A DNA stretch of 64,000 bases from positions 1,026,501 through 1,090,500 of the forward strand of contig AP025573.1 in assembly GCA_022845895.1 (NCBI GenBank), read 5' to 3'. Below, piece by piece: positions 44,161 through 52,831 of this stretch; within the stretch, counting starts at the first letter, position 1, and the number at the start of each line of letters is the position of its first letter. Origin of the DNA: Lachnospiraceae bacterium. Lineage in GTDB: Bacteria; Bacillota; Clostridia; Lachnospirales; Lachnospiraceae. Both the position numbers and the translations under genes were made by a program. Under the pieces are notes generated by a model. It saw nothing but the letters and a program-made list of their open reading frames with translations. It was not told where the DNA came from and did no database searches.

Positions 44161-45105
44161 ATGATTAGACGAATACCCCTGCCTGTAACTGGCGTGATGC
44201 TGGGAATGGCCGCGCTCGGCAATCTCCTTCAGTCTTATTCCGAAGGAGTCCGTCTCGTCTGTGGGGCGGTGGCTGCCGTGACAGGGCTGCTTGTCCTGCT
44301 GAAAGTCATCCTGTATCCAAAGCAATTTGCAGAAGATATGAAGAATCCAGTCATAGCGAGCGTGTCCGGTACGTTTACGATGGCGCTTATGCTCCTGGCC
44401 GGTTATGCCAAGCCCTATCTGAACGGAGGGGCGGATCTTATATGGTATGCAGCAATTATGCTTCATATCGTGCTCATGATCTATTTTACCGTGAGGTTTA
44501 CCGTGCACCTTGATATGACGAAGGTATTTGCCAGCTATTACATCGTATATGTCGGGATAGCAGTTGCCAGTGTCACGGCCCCGGCTTTTGGACAGACGGG
44601 TATCGGGACAGTCCTGTTCTGGTTCGGCTTTGCCGCGCTTCTCGTGCTTCTGGCCCTCGTTACATACCGTTATCTGAAGCATAGAAAGATGCCGGAACCG
44701 GTGCAGCCGTTATTCTGTATCTATACGGCCCCGGCCAGCCTGTGCCTGGCGGGATACATACAGTCGGTGCAGCCGAAATCCATCATTATGGTAGGGTTCC
44801 TGGCAGTGCTTTCTACTTTGATATATGTGGTGGTGCTGCTAAGGCTTCCCCGTTTCCTGAAGATGAAGTTTTACCCGAGCTATTCGGCATTCACCTTCCC
44901 GTTCGTCATTACGGCAATCGGCATGAAGATGACGATGGCATGTCTCGCGAACATGGGATCGCCGATGCCGTTTCTGCAGTACGTGGTGCTCATAGAGACC
45001 GTAATCGCGGCGGTATTGACCATCTATGCACTCATACGCTATATCATGTCGGTCTGCGGACAGACCGGTGAGCAGAAGACAGCGGGGATAAAGACGGCTA
45101 CATAG
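44161..45105 (+). CDS. TDT-family (TehA/SLAC1-like) transporter
   Basis: 315 residues with ten predicted spans. RIPLPVTGVMLGMAALGNLL at the start, a central VYVGIAVASVTAPAFGQTG and a late PSYSAFTFPFVITAIGMKM match the tellurite-resistance/dicarboxylate transporter family. Known members move dicarboxylates or anions. The start at 44161 was chosen for its AGGGGGG site. The C-terminal tail is basic. Confidence 0.85.
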   Translation: MIRRIPLPVTGVMLGMAALGNLLQSYSEGVRLVCGAVAAVTGLLVLLKVILYPKQFAEDMKNPVIASVSGTFTMALMLLAGYAKPYLNGGADLIWYAAIMLHIVLMIYFTVRFTVHLDMTKVFASYYIVYVGIAVASVTAPAFGQTGIGTVLFWFGFAALLVLLALVTYRYLKHRKMPEPVQPLFCIYTAPASLCLAGYIQSVQPKSIIMVGFLAVLSTLIYVVVLLRLPRFLKMKFYPSYSAFTFPFVITAIGMKMTMACLANMGSPMPFLQYVVLIETVIAAVLTIYALIRYIMSVCGQTGEQKTAGIKTAT

Positions 45106-45107
45106 AT

Positions 45108-45154
45108 AAATCCTGCACTCAGAAGCCAAGATGGCCTCTCTGTGCAGGATTTTT
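45108..45154 (+). terminator. Terminator after the TDT transporter
   Basis: AAATCCTGCAC pairs with GTGCAGGATTT across a loop, followed by a T run. Confidence 0.85.
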
Positions 45155-45164
45155 GACGTCTCTT

Positions 45165-45518
45165 CTAAGCCGGCAGCTCTCCGCAATATTTTCTGTAATC
45201 TTCAGCAAAATGCTGCATCTGGCCATCGAGGACTTTAAAGGCGTCCGGGGACAGCCCATCCACAAGGTCAGTCATATCAGATCTGATCAGCGCCGGGTTG
45301 TAGGGAACGTCCAGAGCAAAATCGCTGTGTGCGCGGAGCTTGTGGAAATACATTCCCGCTTCGGCATCTTCATGTTCCAGCCGGCACATCTCATACATGG
45401 CCACACAGTCGGTCACCTCTGTATCCGTACATTCTTTGCAGATCCATTTTCCGAGATAATAGTATGTTCCGCCTATGCGGTATACGAATCCCGGATACTT
45501 TAACAATCGTTCCAACAT
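45165..45518 (-). CDS. Small protein of unknown function
   Basis: 117 residues from the ATG at 45518 (AGGAGG about ten bases upstream). It is acidic and hydrophilic, with Cys-rich WICKECTDTEVTDC and VAMYEMCRLEHEDAEAG. I do not recognise the family. It is expressed away from the terminator of the TDT gene. Confidence 0.65.
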   Translation of the reverse strand: MLERLLKYPGFVYRIGGTYYYLGKWICKECTDTEVTDCVAMYEMCRLEHEDAEAGMYFHKLRAHSDFALDVPYNPALIRSDMTDLVDGLSPDAFKVLDGQMQHFAEDYRKYCGELPA

Positions 45519-45601
45519 GATACACATACCTCCTCATCTGTTATTACAATAGCAGAGATAGGTCTGCTTTGCAAGGACACGTGCAGCAGCCACGTAAGGA
45601 A

Positions 45602-46420
45602 TCAGTCTGCCTTTGGGAGCTTATCGAGAGACTGGAACGTATAGCCCATCTCTTCCCATTTTGTGAGCAGTTCGTCAAGGATTTCCGCGTTCGTGGAGGA
45701 GGTGCTGTGGAGAAGGACGATAGCTCCGGGGTGGATCCGGTTCAGCAGCTTGTCAAAGGCTTCCTCTTTGGTGGGCTGGTCATCCTGGTACCAGTCCACG
45801 TAAGCGAGGCTCCAGAAAAAGGTCTTATACCCCATATCCTTCGCCATCTGAAGATTGCCTTCGCTGTATTTCCCTTGAGGCGGACGGTAATACTTCGTCA
45901 TCTCTTCCCCTGTTATGTCCTTATAGAGGGTTTCTACTTTCCCAAGTTCTTCGGAAAATGCTTCTTTTGTGGAAATCTTAGACATGTCAGGGTGGGTGTA
46001 TGTATGGTTGCCGACGATGTGTCCTTCGTCATTCATCCGTTTGATCAGATTGGGGTTTTCGGATAAGAAGTTGCCGACGACGAAAAAGGCAGCCGGTACC
46101 TTATGCTTTTTCAATGCGTCCAGAATCGGCGCCGTGTTCCCGTTCTCATATCCACAGTCAAACGTCAGGTAGATTACTTTGTCCTCCGTGCCGCTTTTGT
46201 AAAAAGCGTCAAATTGCTTCAGTTCATCGGCCGTAGCGTTGGCAGCAGGCGGCTGTCCGTCCTCCTGGAAGCTCAGGCCCCAGTTCCCGTCTGCCGCGGT
46301 CTGCACCGCTTCCCCGGTAAAGTGCTCCACAGCCTTTGCCCCCATAGTGCCGATAAAAAAGGCGGCGGCAAAGAGAAGGAGTATCTTTCCCCATTTCTTG
46401 TATAATGAGAGATGTTTCAT
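45602..46420 (-). CDS. Polysaccharide deacetylase, PdaA-like
   Basis: 272 residues with an N-terminal membrane anchor. The NodB domain shows TFDCGYENG (catalytic Asp), HTYTHPDMS (metal-binding His pair), RPPQGKYS and LLHSTS. This pattern fits PdaA, which removes the acetyl group from N-acetylmuramate to allow delta-lactam formation in spore cortex. It supports spore formation in this organism. Confidence 0.88.
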   Translation of the reverse strand: MKHLSLYKKWGKILLLFAAAFFIGTMGAKAVEHFTGEAVQTAADGNWGLSFQEDGQPPAANATADELKQFDAFYKSGTEDKVIYLTFDCGYENGNTAPILDALKKHKVPAAFFVVGNFLSENPNLIKRMNDEGHIVGNHTYTHPDMSKISTKEAFSEELGKVETLYKDITGEEMTKYYRPPQGKYSEGNLQMAKDMGYKTFFWSLAYVDWYQDDQPTKEEAFDKLLNRIHPGAIVLLHSTSSTNAEILDELLTKWEEMGYTFQSLDKLPKAD

Positions 46421-46541
46421 AATGGCTCCGTATCGTATGTTGATTTGTGTAATTATATTTCTAAATCAGAAACATTATGCCGGTTTCCGCATATCATATT
46501 GGAGCAGGTTCAATATTTCACAGGAGTGGAGGATCAAGATA

Positions 46542-47015
46542 TTGGAAGAATTCAAACAGGAGATGCCGATGGCACACGCAAAGCTTACGGGTGCGCCGGG
46601 GTACGGTGATATCAGGGGGAACGTCTATTTTTACAGTACATACGGAGGAACGGTAGTCGTGGCGGAAGTATACGGAATAACGGACAAGACAGAGCAGGAG
46701 GCCGGGGGCTTCCTGGGGTTTCATATCCATGAAGGCAGCTCCTGTACAGGAAACGCGCAAGACCCGTTTGCAGATGCAGAAGCGCATTATAATCCAGAGA
46801 GCCAGGAGCACCCGAGACATGCAGGAGATTTGCCGAGCCTGCTCGTAAAGGGTGGGATTGCCTGGATGGCCGTATATACCGGCCGGTTTTATCCGGAAGA
46901 GGTAATCGGCAGGACGGTAGTCGTACACGGCATGCCGGACGATTACAGGACACAGCCCTCCGGCGGATCTGGGGCGAAGATTGCGTGTGGTGAGATCGTT
47001 GTCTGGGAAGGATAG
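46542..47015 (+). CDS. Cu/Zn superoxide dismutase-family protein
   Basis: About 158 residues from a TTG start (GGAGG ten bases upstream), or 151 from an ATG at 46563. Metal-ligand histidines are seen in FHIHEGSSCTG, AHYNP, HPRHAGDLP and VVHGMPDD, with cysteines in SSCTG and KIACGEI. No signal peptide is visible, so it may be cytosolic, unlike most bacterial SodC. The start choice is uncertain. Confidence 0.78.
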   Translation: MEEFKQEMPMAHAKLTGAPGYGDIRGNVYFYSTYGGTVVVAEVYGITDKTEQEAGGFLGFHIHEGSSCTGNAQDPFADAEAHYNPESQEHPRHAGDLPSLLVKGGIAWMAVYTGRFYPEEVIGRTVVVHGMPDDYRTQPSGGSGAKIACGEIVVWEG

Positions 47016-47029
47016 ATGCGGAGGCACAC

Positions 47030-47058
47030 TTGACTTTCGTACGGTTTTTACTTACAAT
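47030..47058 (+). promoter_or_regulatory. Promoter placed directly before cbiG (possible leaderless mRNA)
   Basis: TTGACT (47030-47035), 17 bases, TACAAT (47053-47058). Only six bases separate the -10 box from the ATG at 47065, so transcription would begin at or near the A of the start codon. No ribosome site is seen before that ATG. Confidence 0.6.
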
Positions 47059-47064
47059 ACAGCC

Positions 47065-48141
47065 ATGAAAGAAGAAAAAAATCTTACCATAATCAGTTTT
47101 ACAGATGCCGGCAGCCGGCTTGGCGCCGCACTTTGCAGGCCGTCTGCGGCAGGGCAGGCTGCCTGCAGGGGCTATGCGCCGGATAAGTTCGCTGCCCGGT
47201 ACGGCCTGCGTCCTCTGCCAGAGGATACAGGAGCATGGATTGGGACCCTCTGGGGGGAAGATGCGTTCTTGTTCATAGGGGCGGCTGGAATCGCAGTGCG
47301 CCTCATCGCACCGTGGGTGCACGATAAGTATACGGACTCTCCGGTCATCGTGATGGACGAGAAAGGACAGTACATAATCCCCCTTCTTTCCGGCCATGCG
47401 GGAGGGGCGGTAGCACTTGCCCGCAGGCTTGCCGGGGTTACGGGAGGAGTCCCTGTCATCACGACGGCCACAGACGTGCAGGAGAAGTTTGCAGTAGATA
47501 TGTTTGCGCTTAAGAACGGGCTCGAGATTGAGAGCAGGGAACTGGCTAAGCACATATCCGCGGCAGTGCTGGAGCAGAAGAAAATCGGCCTGTACAGCGA
47601 GTATCCCATTGACGGCCCCTGGCCGGAGGAAGTGGAGCCGTGTGCTTCGGTGGAGGAACTGCAGAGGTATCCATATGGAATAGCTGTCATGGAAGATGGA
47701 GCATCTGCCGGACAAGAGGCCGCGCAGAACATTCTGTGGCTGAAGCGCAAGTCCTGCATCGTGGCAGGCATAGGCTGCCGCAAGGGTATGGAGATGGGAC
47801 AGCTGGCTGCCGGGCTTGCAGAGGTGCTGCAGGAGCATGGAATAGAACCGGGCCGGATAACAGCATTTGCCAGCATAGAGCTCAAGAAGGACGAACCGGG
47901 GCTGCTGGCGCTGGCAGAGGAATACGAAGTGCCGTTCCATACATTTACCGCACAGGAGCTGAGCACGGTAGCGGCGGTCAGCTCCCGTTCCGAATTTGTA
48001 GAGCGGGTGACCGGGGTGGATAACGTATGCGAGCGGGCAGCGCTCCGGTTCTGCCCGGACGGGGAGCTGATTCAGCCGAAGCTATGTGCCCAAGGGGCTA
48101 CATTTGCACTTGTCAGGGACAGGTGCCGGCTGTGCTTTTAG
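47065..48141 (+). CDS. cbiG: Cobalt-precorrin-5A hydrolase
   Basis: 358 residues. The CbiG N-terminal domain holds GEDAFLFIGAAGIAVRLIAPWVHDK and LLSGHAGGAVALARRLA, and the C-terminal domain carries VAGIGCRKG and TFALVRDRC. It opens the delta-lactone ring of cobalt-precorrin-5A and releases acetaldehyde. The start at 47065 is the natural CbiG start (MKEEKNLTIISFTDAG). It heads the cobalamin block, ahead of the riboswitch. Confidence 0.93.
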   Translation: MKEEKNLTIISFTDAGSRLGAALCRPSAAGQAACRGYAPDKFAARYGLRPLPEDTGAWIGTLWGEDAFLFIGAAGIAVRLIAPWVHDKYTDSPVIVMDEKGQYIIPLLSGHAGGAVALARRLAGVTGGVPVITTATDVQEKFAVDMFALKNGLEIESRELAKHISAAVLEQKKIGLYSEYPIDGPWPEEVEPCASVEELQRYPYGIAVMEDGASAGQEAAQNILWLKRKSCIVAGIGCRKGMEMGQLAAGLAEVLQEHGIEPGRITAFASIELKKDEPGLLALAEEYEVPFHTFTAQELSTVAAVSSRSEFVERVTGVDNVCERAALRFCPDGELIQPKLCAQGATFALVRDRCRLCF

Positions 48142-48203
48142 CGATGGTACCGGGGTGCCCTTCATGCGTAAAGAGTAGCAAGGACCGGAAAGAGGAGAAA
48201 ACG

Positions 48204-48974
48204 ATGAGCAAAAAGATACTGCTGTTTGCCGGGACGACCGAAGGCAGGGAGCTGACAGAATTTCTAAGAGGACAAGGAATCGGTGCTTATGTGAGCACTG
48301 CCACGGAATATGGCAGGGAATGCATAGGAGAAGGAGGGAGCATCACAGTCTGTGCAGGGAGGATGGACGAAGGAGATATCCGCGCGTTTATCGAGACGCA
48401 TGCCATAGCGCTGACAATCGACGCGACCCATCCATTTGCGAAAGCGGCTACAGAGAATATCAGGCGCGCCTGCGACGCGTGTGGGACAGAATATATCCGG
48501 TGTCTGCGTGAACAGCAGCAGATTGAGGCAAAAGAGGAGATAGTGCGGGTCGATTCCGTGGAAGAGGCGGTCGATTACCTGAAGGGGAAGGCGGGCAATA
48601 TCTTCATATCTACCGGAAGCAAGGAGCTTAAGCACTATACTGAGATACCAGAATACGGGGACAGGTGCTATGCCCGTGTCCTGTCCACAGGAGAGGCGGT
48701 AGCAGAAGCTGCCGGACTCGGCTTCAGGGGCAGGCATCTTATCGCCATGCAGGGTCCTTTCTCCAGAGAGCTGAATGTGGCCATGCTCCGGTATGCCCAG
48801 GCAGGCTACTTTGTGACAAAAGAGTCGGGGAAGGCCGGCGGGTTCGAGGAAAAGGCGGAGGCGGCAAGAGAGACCGGGGCTGTGCTCGTCGTGATTGGCA
48901 GGCCTTTCGAGAGCGGCCTTAATCTGGAAGAGACAAAAGCATATCTGATTGCTTATTCTACTAAATTATGTTAA
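48204..48974 (+). CDS. cbiJ: Precorrin-6A/cobalt-precorrin-6A reductase
   Basis: 256 residues from the ATG after GGAGAAAA. LLFAGTTEGRELTEFL is the nucleotide-binding start, then ATHPFAKAATENIRRAC and AMQGPFSRELNVAML. It reduces the C18-C19 bond of cobalt-precorrin-6A with NAD(P)H. It follows cbiG by about 60 bases. The promoter of the riboswitch unit overlaps its last codons. Confidence 0.92.
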   Translation: MSKKILLFAGTTEGRELTEFLRGQGIGAYVSTATEYGRECIGEGGSITVCAGRMDEGDIRAFIETHAIALTIDATHPFAKAATENIRRACDACGTEYIRCLREQQQIEAKEEIVRVDSVEEAVDYLKGKAGNIFISTGSKELKHYTEIPEYGDRCYARVLSTGEAVAEAAGLGFRGRHLIAMQGPFSRELNVAMLRYAQAGYFVTKESGKAGGFEEKAEAARETGAVLVVIGRPFESGLNLEETKAYLIAYSTKLC

Positions 48975-48977
48975 AAT
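48949..48977 (+). promoter_or_regulatory. Promoter of the riboswitch-controlled cobalamin operon
   Basis: TTGCTT (48949-48954), 17 bases, TAAAAT (48972-48977), located at the 3' end of cbiJ and directly before the riboswitch. Confidence 0.65.
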
Positions 48978-48989
48978 TCATAGTGAATG

Positions 48990-49280
48990 AATTCAAATCC
49001 AGCAGACAGTTTAAGAGAAGGCCGTTTGAAAAAAGACGGCAGGGGAAGCCAGGTGAGAATCCTGCACAATACCCGTTGCTGTATTGGAGGAATGGTATTC
49101 CATGAGGTCACTGTAAGGTTACTTATGGGAAGGCGGAATACCGTGTTGATGCCTAAGTCAGAACACCCGCTTTTAGATGGATTTGGATGGTTACGGGATA
49201 TGGCCAGGTGTTTGCTGCGAATCTCTTTTGACTTTGTGGTGAACCTGGAATATGTTCAGAACATCACATAAGGAGAGAGA
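48990..49280 (+). promoter_or_regulatory. Cobalamin riboswitch
   Basis: The AdoCbl aptamer core is at about 49000-49172: GGGGAAGCCAGGTGAGAATC followed by CACAATACCCGTTGCTGT, and later GATGCCTAAGTCAGAACACC. Just before the cbiM start, TGTGGTG (about 49238-49244) can pair with CATCACA (about 49263-49269), next to AAGGAG, so control may be by hiding the ribosome site. High cobalamin should shut down cbiM and the genes behind it. cbiG and cbiJ lie upstream and escape it. Confidence 0.92.
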
Positions 49281-49283
49281 AAC

Positions 49284-50033
49284 ATGTCAAAAAAAGAAAA
49301 GATCTTGCTCAAGGCATCAATAGCTTTTGCGCTATTGTTTGCCGTCGCGCCGGCTGTGAACGCGATGCACATCATGGAGGGGTATCTTCCCGCATCCTAT
49401 TGTGTCGCATGGGGAGTTATCTGTGTCCCATTTCTGGCTGCCGGCTTCATTTCCCTGAAAAAAAGACTGGAAGAGAACAGGAAATCTATCACGCTGATAG
49501 CCGTGGCAGGTGCGTTTATCTTCGTGATATCGTCCTTAAAGATACCATCTGTGCTTGGGAGCTGTTCGCATATGACCGGAACCGGCCTGGGAGCCATATT
49601 GTTCGGCCCTTCGGCAGTCAGCATACTCGGCATCATCGTGCTGCTGTTCCAGGCGGTGCTCCTTGCCCATGGAGGACTGACGACACTTGGCGCCAACACG
49701 TTTTCTATGGCAGTTGCCGGTCCCCTGCTTTCTTTTAGCATCTATAAGCTCTGTTCCGGGCTTAAAGTCAACAGGAAAGTATCCGTATTCCTGGCAGCAT
49801 GCCTTGGGGATATCTTTACCTATTGTGTGACGAGCATACAGCTTGCGCTTGCGTATCCTTCTGAAGCCGGCGGGGCGGCGGCTTCTGCGGTGAAATTCCT
49901 CGGAGTGTTCGCACCGGTGCAGCTTCCGCTCGCCATCATAGAAGGGATTCTGACCGTCGTGATAGTAATCGGGCTGGAATCCTATGCAAGGCCGGAACTG
50001 AAAGCGATTGGTTTTTTAAAGGAGGCAAAGTAG
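49284..50033 (+). CDS. cbiM: Cobalt ECF transporter, substrate-binding subunit CbiM
   Basis: 249 residues with six to seven spans. NAMHIMEGYLPASYCVAWG holds the metal-binding HIMEGYLP motif near residue 30 after the signal-like first span. CbiM binds Co2+ directly and, with CbiNQO, imports it for corrin synthesis. It is the first gene behind the riboswitch and nearly touches cbiN. Confidence 0.96.
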   Translation: MSKKEKILLKASIAFALLFAVAPAVNAMHIMEGYLPASYCVAWGVICVPFLAAGFISLKKRLEENRKSITLIAVAGAFIFVISSLKIPSVLGSCSHMTGTGLGAILFGPSAVSILGIIVLLFQAVLLAHGGLTTLGANTFSMAVAGPLLSFSIYKLCSGLKVNRKVSVFLAACLGDIFTYCVTSIQLALAYPSEAGGAAASAVKFLGVFAPVQLPLAIIEGILTVVIVIGLESYARPELKAIGFLKEAK

Positions 50034-50034
50034 G

Positions 50035-50358
50035 ATGACGAAGAATACGAAGACGGTGATAATCTTATTGGCTGTTGCATTGTGCATAGCGGTTATCCCG
50101 TTGTTCGCGCAGAGAGGAGCCGAGTTCGGCGGGTCTGACGACGCTGGCAGCGTGATGGTGGAAGAGATTCATGGTGAATATACGCCGTGGTTCACGCCGG
50201 TACTCGAGGCGGCCCTCGGCGGAGAGCTGCCGGGAGAGGTGGAAAGCCTGATCTTCTGCGTCCAGACGGGAATTGGCGTCGGTATCATAGCCTTTATCAT
50301 GGGACGCTTTGTAGAGCGAAGGAAATGGATGAAGAGCGATGAGACGGAGAAGGAATAG
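50035..50358 (+). CDS. cbiN: Cobalt ECF transporter subunit CbiN
   Basis: 107 residues with two spans (about 8-25 and 77-95) flanking an external loop with AEFGGSDDAGSVMVEEIHGEY, the CbiN pattern. It helps load cobalt into CbiM. It starts one base after the cbiM stop. Confidence 0.93.
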   Translation: MTKNTKTVIILLAVALCIAVIPLFAQRGAEFGGSDDAGSVMVEEIHGEYTPWFTPVLEAALGGELPGEVESLIFCVQTGIGVGIIAFIMGRFVERRKWMKSDETEKE

Positions 50359-50380
50359 AGATGAATGAAAGGAGCACGGT

Positions 50381-51154
50381 ATGATTGCTGTAGACAAGCT
50401 CTGCTATCGTTCAAAGCTCAGATATGTCAATGCCGGTGAAAAGTTTGCATATTCCATGCTGACACTGTTGTTCTGTATCATGAGCCGTTCATTTGCGCTT
50501 TCCATGGTCGTGCTTCTTATTAACAGTATCCTGACCGTAGGAAAGGGAGGCCTCCCGCTGCACAGATATATAAGCCTTATGGCAGTGCCGTCTGCATTCC
50601 TCATTTTAAGTACGCTTGCAATCATCGTGAATATCTCAAAGATTCCATTAGATGGCTATGCGCTACCGGTGGGAGCCTTTTTTATCACAGGCAGCAAAGC
50701 GTCGGTCCTGTTTGGGCTGCGACTCATAGTGACAGCTATGGCGGCGGTATCCTGCCTTTATTTTCTGTCGCTTAACACGACGATGACGGATATTATGGCT
50801 GTACTGGGCAGGCTACACTGCCCGAGGATTATCCTGGAGCTGATGCTGCTGATCTATCGGTATATTTTCGTGCTGATGGAGACAGCGTCAGCCATGCTCG
50901 TGTCACAGAAGGCAAGGCTTGGGCATAAAGATTTAAAGACATCGCTGCGATCCTTTGGCAGCATGGGTGCCGCACTCTTGATCAGGGCATTCCAGCGTTC
51001 TGTTTCCTTGTATGATGCGATGGAGTCAAGGTGTTATGATGGCAGGATACGTGTGCTGGACGAACAGCATCCGGCGAAGCCTTCAGAGATTGCGCTCATT
51101 ATCTTGTATGAACTTGTATTGTTAGTGTATACAGTATGGAGGAGAGTAGCATGA
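50381..51154 (+). CDS. cbiQ: Cobalt ECF transporter T component CbiQ
   Basis: 257 residues with four to five spans and the coupling helices near ESRCYDGRIRVL and the conserved AxxxRG-like segments. It links CbiMN to the ATPase. The stop overlaps the cbiO start (ATGA). Confidence 0.92.
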   Translation: MIAVDKLCYRSKLRYVNAGEKFAYSMLTLLFCIMSRSFALSMVVLLINSILTVGKGGLPLHRYISLMAVPSAFLILSTLAIIVNISKIPLDGYALPVGAFFITGSKASVLFGLRLIVTAMAAVSCLYFLSLNTTMTDIMAVLGRLHCPRIILELMLLIYRYIFVLMETASAMLVSQKARLGHKDLKTSLRSFGSMGAALLIRAFQRSVSLYDAMESRCYDGRIRVLDEQHPAKPSEIALIILYELVLLVYTVWRRVA

Positions 51155-52017
51155 CGGCAGAACGAGAACAGGTATCGGAAGATATCATAATAGAAGCGAG
51201 AGATGTCCATTATTCATATGGGGAACGCGGACAGCCGTCGCTGGACGGTGTCAGCCTGAAGATCGGGAGAGGGAAAAAGGTCGCCTTCATGGGAGCCAAC
51301 GGTTCGGGAAAATCTACATTTTTTATGTGCTGCAACGGCATATGCAGGCCGGACCGCGGAACCGTGCTCGTTGCAGGACAGCCAATAGACTATTCCAGAA
51401 AAGGCCTGACGGCTGTCAGGCGCAGTGTCGGCCTTGTATTCCAGGATCCGGACAGCCAGCTGTTTTCTGCAAGCGTCTATCAGGAGATTTCTTTTGGACC
51501 GATGAACCTTGGGATACCCGAGGATGAGGTGAGGAGAGAGATTGAACAGGTGATGGACTATCTGGAGATAGCACCCTTCCGGGAACGTCCGGCCCACGCT
51601 CTTAGCGGAGGGCAGAAGAAGCAGGTTACGATAGCAGATGTCCTGGTCATGCATCCCGATGTCATCATCCTGGATGAACCGGCCTCCGCCCTTGACGCAA
51701 AGCATACGAAGCTGATGAATCAGATTGTGGATAAGCTTGCCGAAGAGGGGATTACGATCTTGCTGGCGACGCACGATATGGATTACGCCTTGGAGTGGGC
51801 GGATGAGATTGTGCTCATGCATGAGGGAAGGGTGCTGCTTCAGGCAGATCCTGTGACCGTGTGCGAAAGCCGGGAGGTGCTGGCCATGACGAACCAGAAA
51901 GAACCTGCGGTGCTGAAGATTTTCAGGAGTCTGGTGGAAAAAGGTATCCTGGAGGAAGGACTCAGGCCGCCGGTGAGCATTGGGCAGCTGGAACAATATA
52001 TATCGGAGGGCAGATGA
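51151..52017 (+). CDS. cbiO: Cobalt ECF transporter ATPase CbiO
   Basis: 288 residues from the ATG at 51151 (GGAGAG upstream). Walker A GANGSGKST, Q-loop VFQDPDSQLFSASVYQEI, signature ALSGGQKKQVTIA and Walker B VIILDEPASALD are all present. It powers cobalt uptake. Its stop overlaps the cbiK start. Confidence 0.95.
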   Translation: MTAEREQVSEDIIIEARDVHYSYGERGQPSLDGVSLKIGRGKKVAFMGANGSGKSTFFMCCNGICRPDRGTVLVAGQPIDYSRKGLTAVRRSVGLVFQDPDSQLFSASVYQEISFGPMNLGIPEDEVRREIEQVMDYLEIAPFRERPAHALSGGQKKQVTIADVLVMHPDVIILDEPASALDAKHTKLMNQIVDKLAEEGITILLATHDMDYALEWADEIVLMHEGRVLLQADPVTVCESREVLAMTNQKEPAVLKIFRSLVEKGILEEGLRPPVSIGQLEQYISEGR

Positions 52018-52802
52018 TGGAAGGAAAGAAGAACAGGAACAGGGCGATACTCGTCGTAAGCTTCGGAACAAGTCATATAGACGCTTTGAAAAAAAGCATA
52101 GAGCGGATAGAACTGCACATAGGGAAAGCATTTCCTGAGTACCGGGTTTACCGCGCATTCACAAGCGAGATGATATTAAGGAAACTGAGCCGGACGAAAG
52201 GGTTGCAGTTTCATACTGTAAAAGAAGCCATGGAACAGATGGCTTCGGATGGGATGGAACAGGTTATCGTCCAGCCGACGCATATCATAAACGGTATTGA
52301 AAATGACAAGATGATGGATGACCTGATGGAATACACGGACCGGTTTAAGAAGATTAGAGTCGGCAAACCGCTGCTGACGAGCGTGGACGATTATAAGAAG
52401 GCAATACATGCAGTGATGGCTGAGGTAAAGCTTGAGTCAGGCGAGGCTCTTGTCCTGATGGGCCACGGCACAGATCATCATGCGAACGCGGCCTACCCGA
52501 CACTTGAATATACCTTCCACTCCCTCGGGTACAGCCAGGTACTCGTAGGTACGGTGGAAGGCTTTCCGGACCTGAGGAACGTGATGGCGAAGCTTGAGAT
52601 TGCAGGCGTGGAAAAGGTGACGCTTATGCCGTTCATGCTGGTGGCGGGCGACCATGCCAAGAATGACATGGCAGGAGAAGAAGACTCGTGGAAGACAGAG
52701 CTTGAAGCCGCGGGATATGAGGTGAAGCCGCTTGTGAAGGGGCTTGGAGAGATGAAAGGTATCCGTAGTATCTTCGTGGAACATATAGAGATGGTGATGT
52801 AG
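52014..52802 (+). CDS. cbiK: Sirohydrochlorin cobaltochelatase
   Basis: 262 residues. AILVVSFGTSHIDALKKSI at the start and the two metal-binding His regions VLMGHGTDHHANAAYP and LMPFMLVAGDHAKNDM mark CbiK. It inserts cobalt into sirohydrochlorin, the first step of the anaerobic branch. It may start three bases later. It follows the cobalt transporter, so metal import and insertion are linked. Confidence 0.95.
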   Translation: MMEGKKNRNRAILVVSFGTSHIDALKKSIERIELHIGKAFPEYRVYRAFTSEMILRKLSRTKGLQFHTVKEAMEQMASDGMEQVIVQPTHIINGIENDKMMDDLMEYTDRFKKIRVGKPLLTSVDDYKKAIHAVMAEVKLESGEALVLMGHGTDHHANAAYPTLEYTFHSLGYSQVLVGTVEGFPDLRNVMAKLEIAGVEKVTLMPFMLVAGDHAKNDMAGEEDSWKTELEAAGYEVKPLVKGLGEMKGIRSIFVEHIEMVM

Positions 52803-52831
52803 CGGCCTGAAACGGAGAAAGGAGGGTGCAG

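Noticed and set aside
47016..47064. A cobalamin riboswitch before cbiG
   Set aside because: Only 49 bases separate the SodC-like gene from cbiG and no aptamer motif is present; the riboswitch is downstream, before cbiM.
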